From MHLP01 sp043736515 (GTDB lineage: Bacteria; Patescibacteriota; Minisyncoccia; Phycocordibacterales; UBA6899), in assembly GCA_043736515.1 (NCBI GenBank), contig JAYTCK010000006.1, forward strand, positions 1 to 36,777: 36,777 nucleotides of DNA. Direction: 5' to 3'. Position 1 is the stretch's first letter, and every line of letters starts with the position of its first letter. Position numbers and translations under genes: made by a program. Shown here piece by piece: positions 1 to 6,973 of this stretch. Below the pieces are notes generated by a model. It saw nothing but the letters and a program-made list of their open reading frames with translations. It did not search any database and had not been told where the DNA came from.

Positions 1-1
1 C

Positions 2-469
2 TTTACTCGAGGCGAAACACAAATTTTGTGCGCAACCTCAGTTGTCGAAGTCGGAGTCAACGTACCGAACGCAACCATCATCCTCATCGAAGGAGCGGAA
101 CGCTTTGGTCTCGCACAACTCCATCAGCTCCGAGGTCGTGTTATCAGAAGTAATGATCAGGCATATTGTTATCTTTTTTCTGAAACAAAGGGAGAGAAAA
201 CTTTTGCACGACTCAAGGCACTTACCACAGCAAAAAGCGGTTTTGAACTTTCGGAAATGGATCTCGCACTTCGCGGTGGCGGAGAGCTCGGCGGCGGAAA
301 GCAATGGGGTATCTCCGACCTCGGCATGGAAGCCATCAAAAATATTAAAATGGTAGAGGCCGCCCGTGAAGAAGCCAAGCGTCTCCTCACCGAAGATATT
401 GAACTCAAAAAATACCCCCTCCTCCGCGAACGCCTCTCCTCCCGCAAAACACCAACTCACTTTGAATAA
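2..469 (+). CDS. recG: ATP-dependent DNA helicase RecG, C-terminal part (5' end outside window)
   Basis: The reading frame is open to the window edge, so only about the last 155 residues are seen. RecG is a superfamily 2 helicase that remodels stalled forks and recombination intermediates. Visible are motif V (EVGVNVPNA), motif VI (QLRGRVIR), the following AYCYLF strand, and the C-terminal block with DLALRGGGELGGGKQWG, which resembles the RecG 'LRGPGE..GtrQsG' region. Two positions are unusual: motif VI normally reads QxRGRxGR but has Ile in place of the last Gly, and the normally GPGE turn reads GGGE. The gene ends at a hairpin shared with the convergent gene on the other strand. Family assignment is firm; the substitutions could be real divergence or a sequencing artefact. 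Confidence 0.9.
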   Translation, partial: FTRGETQILCATSVVEVGVNVPNATIILIEGAERFGLAQLHQLRGRVIRSNDQAYCYLFSETKGEKTFARLKALTTAKSGFELSEMDLALRGGGELGGGKQWGISDLGMEAIKNIKMVEAAREEAKRLLTEDIELKKYPLLRERLSSRKTPTHFE

Positions 470-494
470 AAAAGCCTCCGCTTGGGAGGCTTTT
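470..494. terminator. Bidirectional intrinsic terminator between recG and a convergent gene
   Basis: A 10-bp stem (470-479 with 485-494) with a 5-nt loop. It is A-rich on the left and T-rich on the right, so it can end transcription from both converging genes. Confidence 0.85.
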
Positions 495-503
495 GATGCT
501 ATG

Positions 504-863
504 CTATTTTCTCTTGATGAGAATCAGTTGAAGGATATTTACAAAAAGTGGTAGCACGTACAGAATTATGCCCATCCAGAATACAAAATCGTCTGGGCTG
601 AACGGTATTCCATTGAGGAATAGTTCATGCTCGATAAAAAGTTGGCTGAGGTACCACAATATCCATATTCTCGAAAAAATTACATCGCTCTGCGTATTTT
701 TTTTGCGAAAAATCACATCGGCAAAAAATAGCAAGAGGAGAAGCGCCGAGAAAAAAATCCTGAAATAATCTGGTGTCGCATCGGCGATCATCAGGTACCC
801 AAAGGCCCCAAAGAGCAATGTGGTCAGCACCAGACTATTTACAAATCGACAGACAAAAAACAT
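504..863 (-). CDS. Small polytopic membrane protein, unknown function
   Basis: About 119 residues with four hydrophobic segments: near 5-25 (VNSLVLTTLLFGAFGYLM), 32-50 (FRIFFSALLLLLFF), 63-80 and 92-115, ending in a basic ILIKRK tail. A GTG at 896 would add 11 residues, but a GGAGG Shine-Dalgarno sits 5 nt before the ATG at 863, so I place the start there. It converges on recG and shares its terminator. I recognise no family. An inner-membrane location with four helices is all the sequence supports. Confidence 0.6.
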   Translation of the reverse strand: MFFVCRFVNSLVLTTLLFGAFGYLMIADATPDYFRIFFSALLLLLFFADVIFRKKNTQSDVIFSRIWILWYLSQLFIEHELFLNGIPFSPDDFVFWMGIILYVLPLFVNILQLILIKRK

Positions 864-925
864 CATTACCTCCAATGATTCACAGCAACTCACCACAAGC
901 TAGCATCGCGTGGGTGGAATGACAA

Positions 926-989
926 GCACAAAAAGAAAAGCGCCCAACGAGTTGGGAGCTTTTGAAATATCAGAAGCTAAGCTTCCGAT
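926..989 (-). ncRNA. Predicted small RNA, about 60 nt: one hairpin plus terminator
   Basis: In a gene-free stretch, a minus-strand unit has a -10 box at 996-1001, a 5' end expected near 989, a 9-bp hairpin (969-977 with 981-989, loop TAA) and then a terminator hairpin (936-948 with 951-963) followed by T4-C-T5. The expected transcription start coincides with the first base of the hairpin, as in two other units in this window (6951-7082 and 23798-23957). No ORF fits inside. Function unknown; existence is inferred from promoter, fold and terminator geometry only. Confidence 0.5.
936..963. terminator. Terminator hairpin of the predicted small RNA
   Basis: A 6-bp GC-rich core (CCCAAC/GTTGGG), one mismatch, then six more pairs including an A4/T4 end. 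On the minus strand it is followed by T4-C-T5. Confidence 0.7.
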
Positions 990-995
990 GACATA

Positions 996-1023
996 AATAT
1001 ACACCCTGTGGAAAATACTGCAA
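996..1023 (-). promoter_or_regulatory. Promoter of the small RNA at 926-989
   Basis: On the minus strand: TTGCAG (1018-1023), a 16-bp spacer and TATATT (996-1001). Transcription would begin about 7 nt downstream, at the base of the first hairpin. Confidence 0.5.
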
Positions 1024-1031
1024 AAAGGGGG

Positions 1032-1040
1032 TGTGGATAA
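1032..1040 (-). promoter_or_regulatory. Perfect DnaA-box 9-mer TTATCCACA upstream of a small-RNA promoter
   Basis: It reads TTATCCACA on the minus strand and lies 8 nt upstream of the -35 element. It is one of three perfect copies found in this window, all in gene-free sequence next to predicted small RNAs. Confidence 0.5.
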
Positions 1041-1061
1041 CCTAAAGCTGACTCGTATATG

Positions 1062-1090
1062 AAAAAACGCCTTGCAAAAAGGCATTTTTT
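1062..1090 (-). terminator. Terminator of the gene at 1109-1465
   Basis: GCCTT/AAGGC stem (1069-1073 with 1079-1083), extended by A6/T6 pairs, ending in T6 on the minus strand. Confidence 0.75.
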
Positions 1091-1108
1091 CATGAGAGTG
1101 GAGACCTC

Positions 1109-1465
1109 TTATTCTCTCCCTGCCGAGCGAAGCGCGTCACGAACCGCCTGTGACTCTGCCCCAATGCCTTCTGGTACTACTGAATAAACAACACCATCTG
1201 CTTGGTTGATTACCGCAACGTGGTCGCCGGTAAGATTCTTGCGTGCCTCAAAGCGTTCACCGGCAGCATTGAGTAGAGCCTCATCAAGCGAGAGATCACT
1301 ATTTGCCTCAATAAGCATCTTCGCACGCCTCTTAATTGTTTCCACGTCTGCCTCGAGGATTGCTTCATCTGCCACTAATACGCGGAGCAGGATTCCTGCA
1401 ACTTCCTGAGTAGTGAGATCTTCAATTTCGGCAATTAATGGATTCTGGATTGATTCAAGTGACAT
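1109..1465 (-). CDS. Conserved-looking small acidic protein, unknown function
   Basis: 118 residues from the ATG at 1465; a TTG two codons earlier is possible but less likely. The protein is acidic and mostly helical (MSLESIQNPLIAEIEDLTTQ...), with an Ala/Glu-rich middle and a C-terminal segment (HVAVINQADGVVYSVVPEG) that reads like a small beta unit. No signal peptide, membrane helix or metal motif is seen. There is no Shine-Dalgarno. A TAATTT box 7 nt before the ATG would fit leaderless initiation but is weak. The gene is followed by its own terminator. I do not recognise the family. Confidence 0.6.
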   Translation of the reverse strand: MSLESIQNPLIAEIEDLTTQEVAGILLRVLVADEAILEADVETIKRRAKMLIEANSDLSLDEALLNAAGERFEARKNLTGDHVAVINQADGVVYSVVPEGIGAESQAVRDALRSAGRE

Positions 1466-1527
1466 ACGCAAAAAATTAAACTAATTATTAAAACAATAGC
1501 ATGTGTGAGCACGAAGGCAAGCACACA

Positions 1528-1962
1528 TCACTTCCCCGTTGTGCCAAAACCGCCGCGATTTTTTCTTCCCATATCTTCAACTTCTTCCCACTCTCCGTGT
1601 GTGCATGGAATGAATACACCCTGCATGATGCGGTCTCCCGCTTCAATCACTATTTCCTTGTCGGTAAAGTTATACAAGACTGCCGTATACTCATCATCGT
1701 TTCCGGAATAATCACCATCGATAATACCAAGTCCATTGGCCGACATAAGTCCACGTTTGTGGAGCGACGAGCGTGCGGCGAGCAGCACGAAATACCCCTC
1801 GGGTGGTGCAATCGCAACATTGAGCGGCACATATCCGACCGTTCTCGCGGGAAAAACAATTCGCACCCGAGCAGAAAGATCAAACCCCGCCGCTCCTCTG
1901 GTCTTGTATTCTGGAAGCGGAATGTTTTTATCAATACGGCGAATGGGTACTTTGGGGTTCAT
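1528..1962 (-). CDS. dut: Deoxyuridine 5'-triphosphate nucleotidohydrolase (dUTPase)
   Basis: Trimeric dUTPase hydrolyses dUTP to dUMP and pyrophosphate, keeping uracil out of DNA and feeding dTMP synthesis. All five family motifs are present in the 144-residue protein starting at 1962: motif 1 AGFDLSA (25-31), motif 2 ARSSLHKRG (63-71), motif 3 LGIIDGDYSG (78-87, catalytic Asp 82 and Tyr 85), motif 4 GDRIMQGVF (109-117) and motif 5 RKNRGGFGTTGK (133-144). A longer frame reaches 2055, but the extra 31 residues are not dUTPase-like. Length is normal for the bacterial enzyme. With ung (19985-20662) it covers the two classic defences against uracil in DNA. No clear Shine-Dalgarno precedes the start. 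Confidence 0.95.
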   Translation of the reverse strand: MNPKVPIRRIDKNIPLPEYKTRGAAGFDLSARVRIVFPARTVGYVPLNVAIAPPEGYFVLLAARSSLHKRGLMSANGLGIIDGDYSGNDDEYTAVLYNFTDKEIVIEAGDRIMQGVFIPCTHGEWEEVEDMGRKNRGGFGTTGK

Positions 1963-2042
1963 GTATTCATTATTGAAGATAAACCATCTCGTCACAAGTT
2001 GCATACCGTTAAAGTATCTGCTTTGATAAGTAGCGCAATAAA

Positions 2043-2692
2043 ATGAATACTCCACTCAAGACAAATCAATGGATCGTACTCGGCTCTATTATCGCAATCA
2101 TTTTTATCTTACTCGTCGCATACGAGAGTGCAAAAAAACCTCCACGATTAAACCGAATGCTACGTCTACCACCGCAACACTTACTAAAACATCGTCTCCC
2201 GGCCTTCCACCTGACCCAGGGGAAGCCGGCAAGGTAACTCTCGAAGGAATCGATAGCGACCAAGTCCATGTTCAAGGTGACGCGTTCACTGTTTCCTTTG
2301 CTGCACCTAAAGGGTGGCGAGTTGCTGACTCGCTCCGCGTAGCGGGCGTCGCGAACATCTACAGTCCGAAGACAGACGCCGAGATTGCAGGAGGAAGCGA
2401 AATGTCACCGCCAGACGCATCAATCACTATCGAACGACGTGGTCCGGCACTGACGCCGGATGCATACATTGCATCGCAGGCAAATGGGTGGTACTTGGTT
2501 TACAAAAATCGTGTCAGTCAAACAGTTTCTGGTTATCCAGCAATCATTGTCGATGACCTCGATGCGGAAGTACCTCACTATCCTATTGCCACAGCATTCA
2601 TTTTTGTGGGCAATCAGGTAGTGCTTATTACAGGAGATCAGATTACTCCGAGTGACTTCACATTAATCCTTGCATCAGTGCGGATTCAGTGA
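2043..2692 (+). CDS. Membrane-anchored extracytoplasmic protein, split by an apparent frameshift
   Basis: The first frame (from ATG 2043) encodes one N-terminal membrane helix (QWIVLGSIIAIIFILLVAY). It then runs into an A7 tract (2132-2138), after which the plausible protein continues in the -1 frame to a stop at 2692. Joining the frames at the A7 gives 216 residues: a membrane anchor, a Thr/Ser/Pro-rich linker (about 35-65) and a compact globular domain containing FTVSFAAPKGWRV, AYIASQANGW and a final VVLITGD..TPSDFTLILASVRIQ. The domain vaguely resembles PsbP-like or secreted CPR domains, but I cannot name it. The shift could be an assembly error, a mutation, or slippage on an A-AAA-AAA heptamer. 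The gene is divergent from dut. Confidence 0.6.
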
Positions 2693-2798
2693 GGGAAGAC
2701 AGAGGGTGAACATCAAGATCAGTGATTTCAAAATGTTTGGAAAAATATGAACGAAAAAAACCGACCCATGTGAACACCCTGCCCACAAACCTGTCATG

Positions 2799-2871
2799 TC
2801 CACCCGCCTGGGCTCGAACCAGGGACCTACGCGGTATAAGCACGCTGCTCTACCAACTGAGCTACGGGTGG
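2799..2871 (-). tRNA. tRNA-Ile(UAU)
   Basis: A full cloverleaf on the minus strand: acceptor CCACCCG/CGGGTGG, D-stem GCTC/GAGC, anticodon stem GCGTG/CGCGT with loop CTTATAC (anticodon UAU at 2836-2838), 5-nt variable loop, and T-stem CCTGG/CCAGG with loop TTCGAGC. The discriminator is A (2799). No CCA is encoded, so CCA-adding enzyme is needed. UAU reads AUA (Ile). Most bacteria read AUA with a CAU tRNA modified by TilS; bacteria without TilS are known to use UAU. It lies 24 nt downstream of the LAGLIDADG-like gene on the same strand. Confidence 0.9.
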
Positions 2872-2895
2872 GAATATGGCTACAATAGTATATTT

Positions 2896-3558
2896 TTATC
2901 CTCCATACAACCCGCGAATGTGCTTTAGTCCCATGAGCACATAGTCATTGAGTTCTTGGCTCATATAACGTGCATTACAGGTGCCGTGACCAAAACCATT
3001 TTGATAAGAAATGTCGATAAGATTTGATTTCTTAATGTACGGTTTCCAAAACTGATCTTTCTTAACATCAAGCTCCTTTGCCCAATAAGAAATTTCTTTC
3101 TCGGGATTCATGTCGGCATATAGATGTAGGGTAAAATAGAGATTTTCTTTTTTTCCTCCGAGTAGTGATATCCATCCAATAAAATATCGGATCATGGACG
3201 GGTCGGTGTTTGCTAGGGCGACTTCTCCTTTGCGTCCTTTTGCACCTTCTCCCCAAAAGAGAAAAAAACCTGCAATAAACAACTCTCGTTTGCTTAATTT
3301 TACCAAATCCTTTTTTACTCTCAGTTCTTGGAGTCCGATACGCGCATCACGCTTCTTTTTCATCGTAGCCCGATATGACTCAATCCGCTGTGGATTAAAA
3401 TCACGAAGCGCGACAAGCCTTTCGGGTGAAAGCGGGTATTTTTCCAACCAGAGGCTCAACGTGCTTTTGCTCACCGGAACTACTGCTTTAATTTGACTGT
3501 AACTCATTCCTTTTAGGCGCATCATTATAGCCTTTGTTCTTAATTCCTTGTGTGCCAT
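2896..3558 (-). CDS. Helix-turn-helix protein with a LAGLIDADG-like domain
   Basis: 220 residues. Residues 5-40 form a helix-turn-helix (MRLKGMSYSQIKAVVPVSKSTLSLWL) of the kind found in resolvases and transposase N-termini. Residues 92-215 contain FIAGFFLFWGEGAK, which matches the first helix of a LAGLIDADG fold with acidic Glu 104 in the expected position, followed by TDPSMIRYFIGWI and YWAKELDV..FWKPYIKKSN. Such stand-alone domains are homing-endonuclease relatives that can act as nucleases or as repressors. It lies directly upstream of tRNA-Ile on the same strand. The promoter at 3588-3616 is flanked by an inverted repeat, which would suit autoregulation. Fold assignment is moderate; activity is unknown. 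Confidence 0.7.
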   Translation of the reverse strand: MAHKELRTKAIMMRLKGMSYSQIKAVVPVSKSTLSLWLEKYPLSPERLVALRDFNPQRIESYRATMKKKRDARIGLQELRVKKDLVKLSKRELFIAGFFLFWGEGAKGRKGEVALANTDPSMIRYFIGWISLLGGKKENLYFTLHLYADMNPEKEISYWAKELDVKKDQFWKPYIKKSNLIDISYQNGFGHGTCNARYMSQELNDYVLMGLKHIRGLYGG

Positions 3559-3616
3559 ATCGAACCTTTAATTAGTCTTTACTATAAATTATATTACTGT
3601 TCGATAATTTTCGCAA
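3558..3616 (-). promoter_or_regulatory. Promoter with flanking 8-bp inverted repeat (possible operator)
   Basis: TTGCGA (3611-3616), a 17-bp spacer and TATAAT (3588-3593) drive the HTH/LAGLIDADG-like gene. TATCGAAC at 3558-3565 and its exact inverse GTTCGATA at 3599-3606 flank the -10. One half-site sits in the spacer, the other ends at the start codon. Binding there by the gene's own HTH protein is an inference. Confidence 0.55.
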
Positions 3617-3617
3617 C

Positions 3618-3640
3618 AAAAAACCGCTTTGGGGCGGTTT
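3618..3640 (-). terminator. Terminator of the gene at 3639-4058
   Basis: AAACCGC (3621-3627) pairs with GCGGTTT (3634-3640). It ends in T6 on the minus strand and overlaps the stop codon. Confidence 0.75.
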
Positions 3641-4058
3641 AGGGTTCAACAAGAGTGAGCGAATGTATGACGGCTTCCCGAACAGTATTTAAGGCATAAT
3701 ATGCGAGTTTTCCTTCCGCAATCTCCGGTGTCTCGGGCGCATAAAGATGAGAAACATTCCTGCGCGCGTCCGGTCCGGACGAGATCATGTGTATTGCGAC
3801 GTGCATGACGAGATAGGGCGAGGTGGGCAGTCCGATTTGTTCATGGATTTTTTCTGCAGTCTCTTGCTCGATACTCAAGTGATGCGCTCGAATTGCCGCA
3901 AGTATGTTGGACCACGCTTCGGCCTCACCAAGTGCGGAGAACGGTCCAAATGGTAATACCGCACGCACGACGACGCCCCCAGGGAGTGCAATATCCGTTT
4001 CCACATACACAACATATCCATGGAGAGAGATTACATCTCCTGAAACAATTTTATCCAT
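3639..4058 (-). CDS. Hypothetical cytoplasmic protein
   Basis: 139 residues from the ATG at 4058, chosen because a GGAGG lies 4 nt upstream; an earlier ATG at 4145 has no ribosome site. The N-terminal half looks beta-rich (MDKIVSGDVISLHGYVVYVETDIALPGGVVVRAVLPFG) and the C-terminal half helical, with several His residues (HHLSIEQETAEKIHEQIG, VMHVAIHM). No signal peptide or clear motif. A perfect 38-base palindrome lies 90 nt upstream of this start and is likely part of its control region. I do not recognise the family. Confidence 0.55.
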   Translation of the reverse strand: MDKIVSGDVISLHGYVVYVETDIALPGGVVVRAVLPFGPFSALGEAEAWSNILAAIRAHHLSIEQETAEKIHEQIGLPTSPYLVMHVAIHMISSGPDARRNVSHLYAPETPEIAEGKLAYYALNTVREAVIHSLTLVEP

Positions 4059-4147
4059 GATTCCTCCAAAGAATAGCTCTCCTTGGTCTACCAGAAAGAA
4101 ATGTTCGGTCAAATACATCTGTGCGGCAAAAGAATCAGATAACATTT

Positions 4148-4185
4148 ATTACGTTATTTACTTCGACCGAAGTAAATAACGTAAT
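4148..4185. repeat. Perfect palindrome: 18-bp arms, 2-nt centre
   Basis: Arms 4148-4165 and 4168-4185 are exact inverse complements around a central AC; each arm contains TTATTTACTTCG. It lies between the ftsH terminator and the gene at 3639-4058. There is no T-run, so it does not resemble an intrinsic terminator. An operator for a dimeric regulator or a 5' UTR hairpin is more likely. Confidence 0.8.
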
Positions 4186-4209
4186 TTTAAAATAACAGTG
4201 AACGACGCA

Positions 4210-4238
4210 AAAAATCCGCACATATTGTGCGGATTTTT
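4210..4238 (-). terminator. Terminator of ftsH
   Basis: A perfect 13-bp stem (4210-4222 with 4226-4238) with a TAT loop, ending in T5 on both strands. Confidence 0.9.
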
Positions 4239-4241
4239 ATA

Positions 4242-6374
4242 TTACAGGATATCCTTGTGCCCCTCGTGCTTTTTGTGTTCCTTCTTTCGTCCGTGTTTGG
4301 GTGGTGAGGCATCCTCGTCAAGAACGTTTGTTGCAACATCGGGGTCTGGGGCGGGAAAGGCGGTGTGTGGTTGCTTAACAATAACTGAAGAATCTTCTGC
4401 TTTTTCTTCCTCTTTTTCCGTGTCAGGCTTCGCTGCAGTAGGTGCAACATAGGGCTTCTCTCCACCCTTGCGTTTAGGTTTAATCCCGTGAAGTGTGAGC
4501 AATTTTTCAAAGTCCTCATGCTCGATGGTTTCAACACGGATAAGCTCCATCGCGATCGCATCAAGGACGTGACGATACTTAGTCAGGACGTCCTTTGCGC
4601 GCGCCAGTCCATCATTCATAATTTTTGCGACTTCGTTATCAATGCGCATGGCAACGTCTTGCGAATACTCACGCTCGATCATTCCGCTTTGGCCGATCAA
4701 TATACCGCCGCTCCCTTCAAATGCGATAGGCCCCATCGTGGATGACATACCGTACTTCGCGACCATATTGTGCGCGAGACCCGTTGCAACCTGAAGATCG
4801 TTGGAAGGTCCAGTCGTGAGATCGTCAAAGAGCATCATCTCCGCAGCATAACCACCGAGTGAAACGGCAATGTCATCGAGAAACACTTTACGTGAGTGAA
4901 AACGTCGCTCTTCAAGTGGAAGCTTAAGCGTGTACCCCGCAGCGTGTCCGCGTGAAATGATCGATATCTTGTGGACAGGATCAGAATGTTCGAGGAGCGA
5001 CGCAACAAGCGCATGACCTCCTTCGTGATACGCGGTGATTTTCTTTTCTTCTTCAGAGAGTATGTGACTCTTGCGTTCAGGTCCGATCATCACCTTTTCA
5101 ATGGAACGAATGAAGTCGTACTGCGATACCTGCTTTCTGTTTTCGCGTGCTGCAAGGATTGCGCCTTCATTCATAAGCGACTGAAGATCAGCACCGGAGA
5201 ATCCTGGGGTACGCTCAGCAATAACATGCAAATTTACATCCTCGGCAAGCGGTTTTTTGCGTGCGTGAATATTGAGAATCTCTTCACGATCAGCAAGATC
5301 AGGCAGGTCGAGCACAACGCGTCGATCAAAGCGGCCTGGTCGAAGCAGCGCGGAGTCAAGGACATCAGGACGGTTCGTTGCCGCCATCACGATCACCTTT
5401 TCCGTCGGCTCAAATCCGTCCATCTCAACCAATATCTGATTGAGTGTTTGTTCGCGTTCATCATTGCCACCGCCGACGCCGCCACCGCGCACGCGTCCAA
5501 CAGCATCAATTTCATCGATGAAAATAATTGCGGGGGACTCTTTCTTGACCATGCGGAAAAGATCACGCACGCGTGATGCACCAACACCAACGAACATCTC
5601 GACAAATTCCGAGCCCGAAAGATGAAAGAACGGCACACCCGCCTCCCCCGCAACAGCTCGCGCGAGCAGCGTCTTTCCCGTACCGGGGCCGCCCATAAGC
5701 ATCACGCCCTTGGGAATCTGCGCGCCAATATCGAGGAACTTTTGTGGGTGTTTCAAAAACTCTACAATCTCTTTGAGTTCCTCCTTTGCTTCTTTGACCC
5801 CGGCAACATCTTTAAACGTTACCTTCTGCGCAGTGTCGTCCGGATAGATGACGCGTGCCTTCGATTGTCCAAAGGAGAATGCCTGCATGCCACCCGATGA
5901 CTTTACCTGTCGCGTCAAAAACCAAATGAGTACACCCAAGAAAAGTAGCGGGAATAAGAATGGTGCGAGTGCGTAGAACCAGTACGCGAAGCCTGATGGT
6001 CCTTTGATCTCAATTTTAATCAGCGAAAGCTCTTCAGGGAGTACACCGTAATTTTTCATTGTTTCCGAAAAGGTCCCTTCAATTTCCTTTTTCGATTCTT
6101 TTGTCGTGTCATCCACATAGGTCACCTTAAGGTCGGTGCCTTCGATCGCGATCTCTTTTATTTTTGAATCCCGAATATCCGTCGCAAGTTGCGAAAGCGA
6201 AAGTGGCTCCACCTTATCCTTGCGCTCACTAAAATAGGAATACGCGGAAACAAGGAGAAGGAATACGAGTAAAATAGTCAGTATGTTCGAGAAAAATGAG
6301 GGTGCGGCAGGCCCTTTATCGGGCCGTTTTCCCGCATCATCCCCACCTCCCCCTTTAAATTGGTTGAAATCCAT
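4242..6374 (-). CDS. ftsH: ATP-dependent zinc metalloprotease FtsH
   Basis: 710 residues. FtsH is a membrane-anchored AAA+ hexamer that extracts and degrades membrane and short-lived proteins. From the ATG at 6374: a Gly/Asp-rich N-terminus, membrane helix 1 (about 27-48), an extracytoplasmic domain (50-130), helix 2 (132-154), Walker A GGPGTGKT (228-235), Walker B IIFIDEID (283-290), the second region of homology with ATNRPDVLD..LRPGRFDR, zinc motif HEGGH (450-454) and third ligand Asp in TTGPSNDL (about 526). The C-terminal 70 residues are an unusual hydrophilic tail ending in a His/Lys-rich stretch. The frame extends to 6428, but a consensus promoter ends 9 nt before the ATG at 6374, so the mRNA is probably leaderless. 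Confidence 0.97.
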   Translation of the reverse strand: MDFNQFKGGGGDDAGKRPDKGPAAPSFFSNILTILLVFLLLVSAYSYFSERKDKVEPLSLSQLATDIRDSKIKEIAIEGTDLKVTYVDDTTKESKKEIEGTFSETMKNYGVLPEELSLIKIEIKGPSGFAYWFYALAPFLFPLLFLGVLIWFLTRQVKSSGGMQAFSFGQSKARVIYPDDTAQKVTFKDVAGVKEAKEELKEIVEFLKHPQKFLDIGAQIPKGVMLMGGPGTGKTLLARAVAGEAGVPFFHLSGSEFVEMFVGVGASRVRDLFRMVKKESPAIIFIDEIDAVGRVRGGGVGGGNDEREQTLNQILVEMDGFEPTEKVIVMAATNRPDVLDSALLRPGRFDRRVVLDLPDLADREEILNIHARKKPLAEDVNLHVIAERTPGFSGADLQSLMNEGAILAARENRKQVSQYDFIRSIEKVMIGPERKSHILSEEEKKITAYHEGGHALVASLLEHSDPVHKISIISRGHAAGYTLKLPLEERRFHSRKVFLDDIAVSLGGYAAEMMLFDDLTTGPSNDLQVATGLAHNMVAKYGMSSTMGPIAFEGSGGILIGQSGMIEREYSQDVAMRIDNEVAKIMNDGLARAKDVLTKYRHVLDAIAMELIRVETIEHEDFEKLLTLHGIKPKRKGGEKPYVAPTAAKPDTEKEEEKAEDSSVIVKQPHTAFPAPDPDVATNVLDEDASPPKHGRKKEHKKHEGHKDIL

Positions 6375-6383
6375 AGTTCCGCA

Positions 6384-6412
6384 ATTATACAAGAAATTGC
6401 TCCATAACCCAA
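6384..6412 (-). promoter_or_regulatory. ftsH promoter, predicting a leaderless mRNA
   Basis: TTGGGT (6407-6412), a 17-bp spacer, TATAAT (6384-6389), then 9 nt to the ATG. No Shine-Dalgarno is present in those 9 nt. Confidence 0.7.
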
Positions 6413-6429
6413 ATTGAGGAAAAATCAAT

Positions 6430-6456
6430 AAAAAAAAAGCCGGCAGAGTTGCCGGC
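6430..6456 (-). terminator. Terminator of the gene at 6498-6860
   Basis: AGCCGGCA (6438-6445) pairs with TGCCGGCT (6449-6456), followed by T8 on the minus strand, just before the ftsH promoter. Confidence 0.85.
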
Positions 6457-6497
6457 TGACGAGTCTATTTATAGACAGCGTATCTGTCTCACCAGTA

Positions 6498-6860
6498 TCA
6501 GGAAGTTTTACGCTTCCGCTCCTGACGCAAACGAAGCGCGAGTGGAATGAAGCGACAGAGGAAGAGCGGTCCGCGAACCCCGAGGCGTGAGAGCCCAATG
6601 TAGGTGATCTTTTTCGCTTCGGCAAATTGCCGCGCATCAGGAAATTGAACGCGCTCAACGATATTTTCCTTTTTTCGTTCTCGGAGCACTGTTCCATCAG
6701 CAATAATGACATCGGGGTAACGCTCAATGCCGAGCTCAACCTCTTCAAAATGCTGCATGAGTGTGCACATATGCACCTTCGCACTGCGCAAAAGGAATCG
6801 AGTGATCCGATCGACGCTGAGCGCATTTTGCGAGTGGCCAACAACAATTAAAACTTCCAT
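6498..6860 (-). CDS. Hypothetical small basic protein
   Basis: 120 residues. The start MEVLIVVGHSQNAL followed by HFEEVELGIERYPDVIIADG suggests a receiver- or Rossmann-like alpha/beta unit: a hydrophobic first strand, a helix, then PDVIIADG as a later strand, as in response-regulator folds. I cannot see the paired acidic residues of a true receiver. The C-terminus is strongly basic (LRLRQERKRKTS). AGGGG lies 6 nt before the ATG. The gene has a near-consensus promoter (6906-6934), a leader of about 40 nt and its own terminator, so it is independent of ftsH. Function unknown. Confidence 0.6.
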   Translation of the reverse strand: MEVLIVVGHSQNALSVDRITRFLLRSAKVHMCTLMQHFEEVELGIERYPDVIIADGTVLRERKKENIVERVQFPDARQFAEAKKITYIGLSRLGVRGPLFLCRFIPLALRLRQERKRKTS

Positions 6861-6905
6861 GGTGTTCCCCTATGAAGTGAATGAAATGAACTGAAACGTA
6901 TTACT

Positions 6906-6934
6906 ATTATATCACTCCTATAAATAAAAGTCAA
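6906..6934 (-). promoter_or_regulatory. Near-consensus sigma70-type promoter for the gene at 6498-6860
   Basis: TTGACT (6929-6934), a 17-bp spacer, TATAAT (6906-6911). Transcription should start near 6899, giving a leader of about 40 nt that carries the AGGGG ribosome site. Confidence 0.75.
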
Positions 6935-6950
6935 TGGTTGGATATATAAT

Positions 6951-6973
6951 AAAAAAAACAGGCACTTGCCTGT
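6951..6973 (-). terminator. Terminator of the small RNA at 6951-7082
   Basis: ACAGGCA (6958-6964) pairs with TGCCTGT (6967-6973), followed by a T7-T8 run on the minus strand. No protein gene on this strand lies near enough to need it. Confidence 0.75.

Noticed and set aside
1501..2046. 181-residue plus-strand frame opposite dut
   Set aside because: Antisense to a dUTPase with all five motifs; composition is not protein-like.
4971..5576. 201-residue plus-strand frame
   Set aside because: Antisense to the FtsH AAA+ domain.
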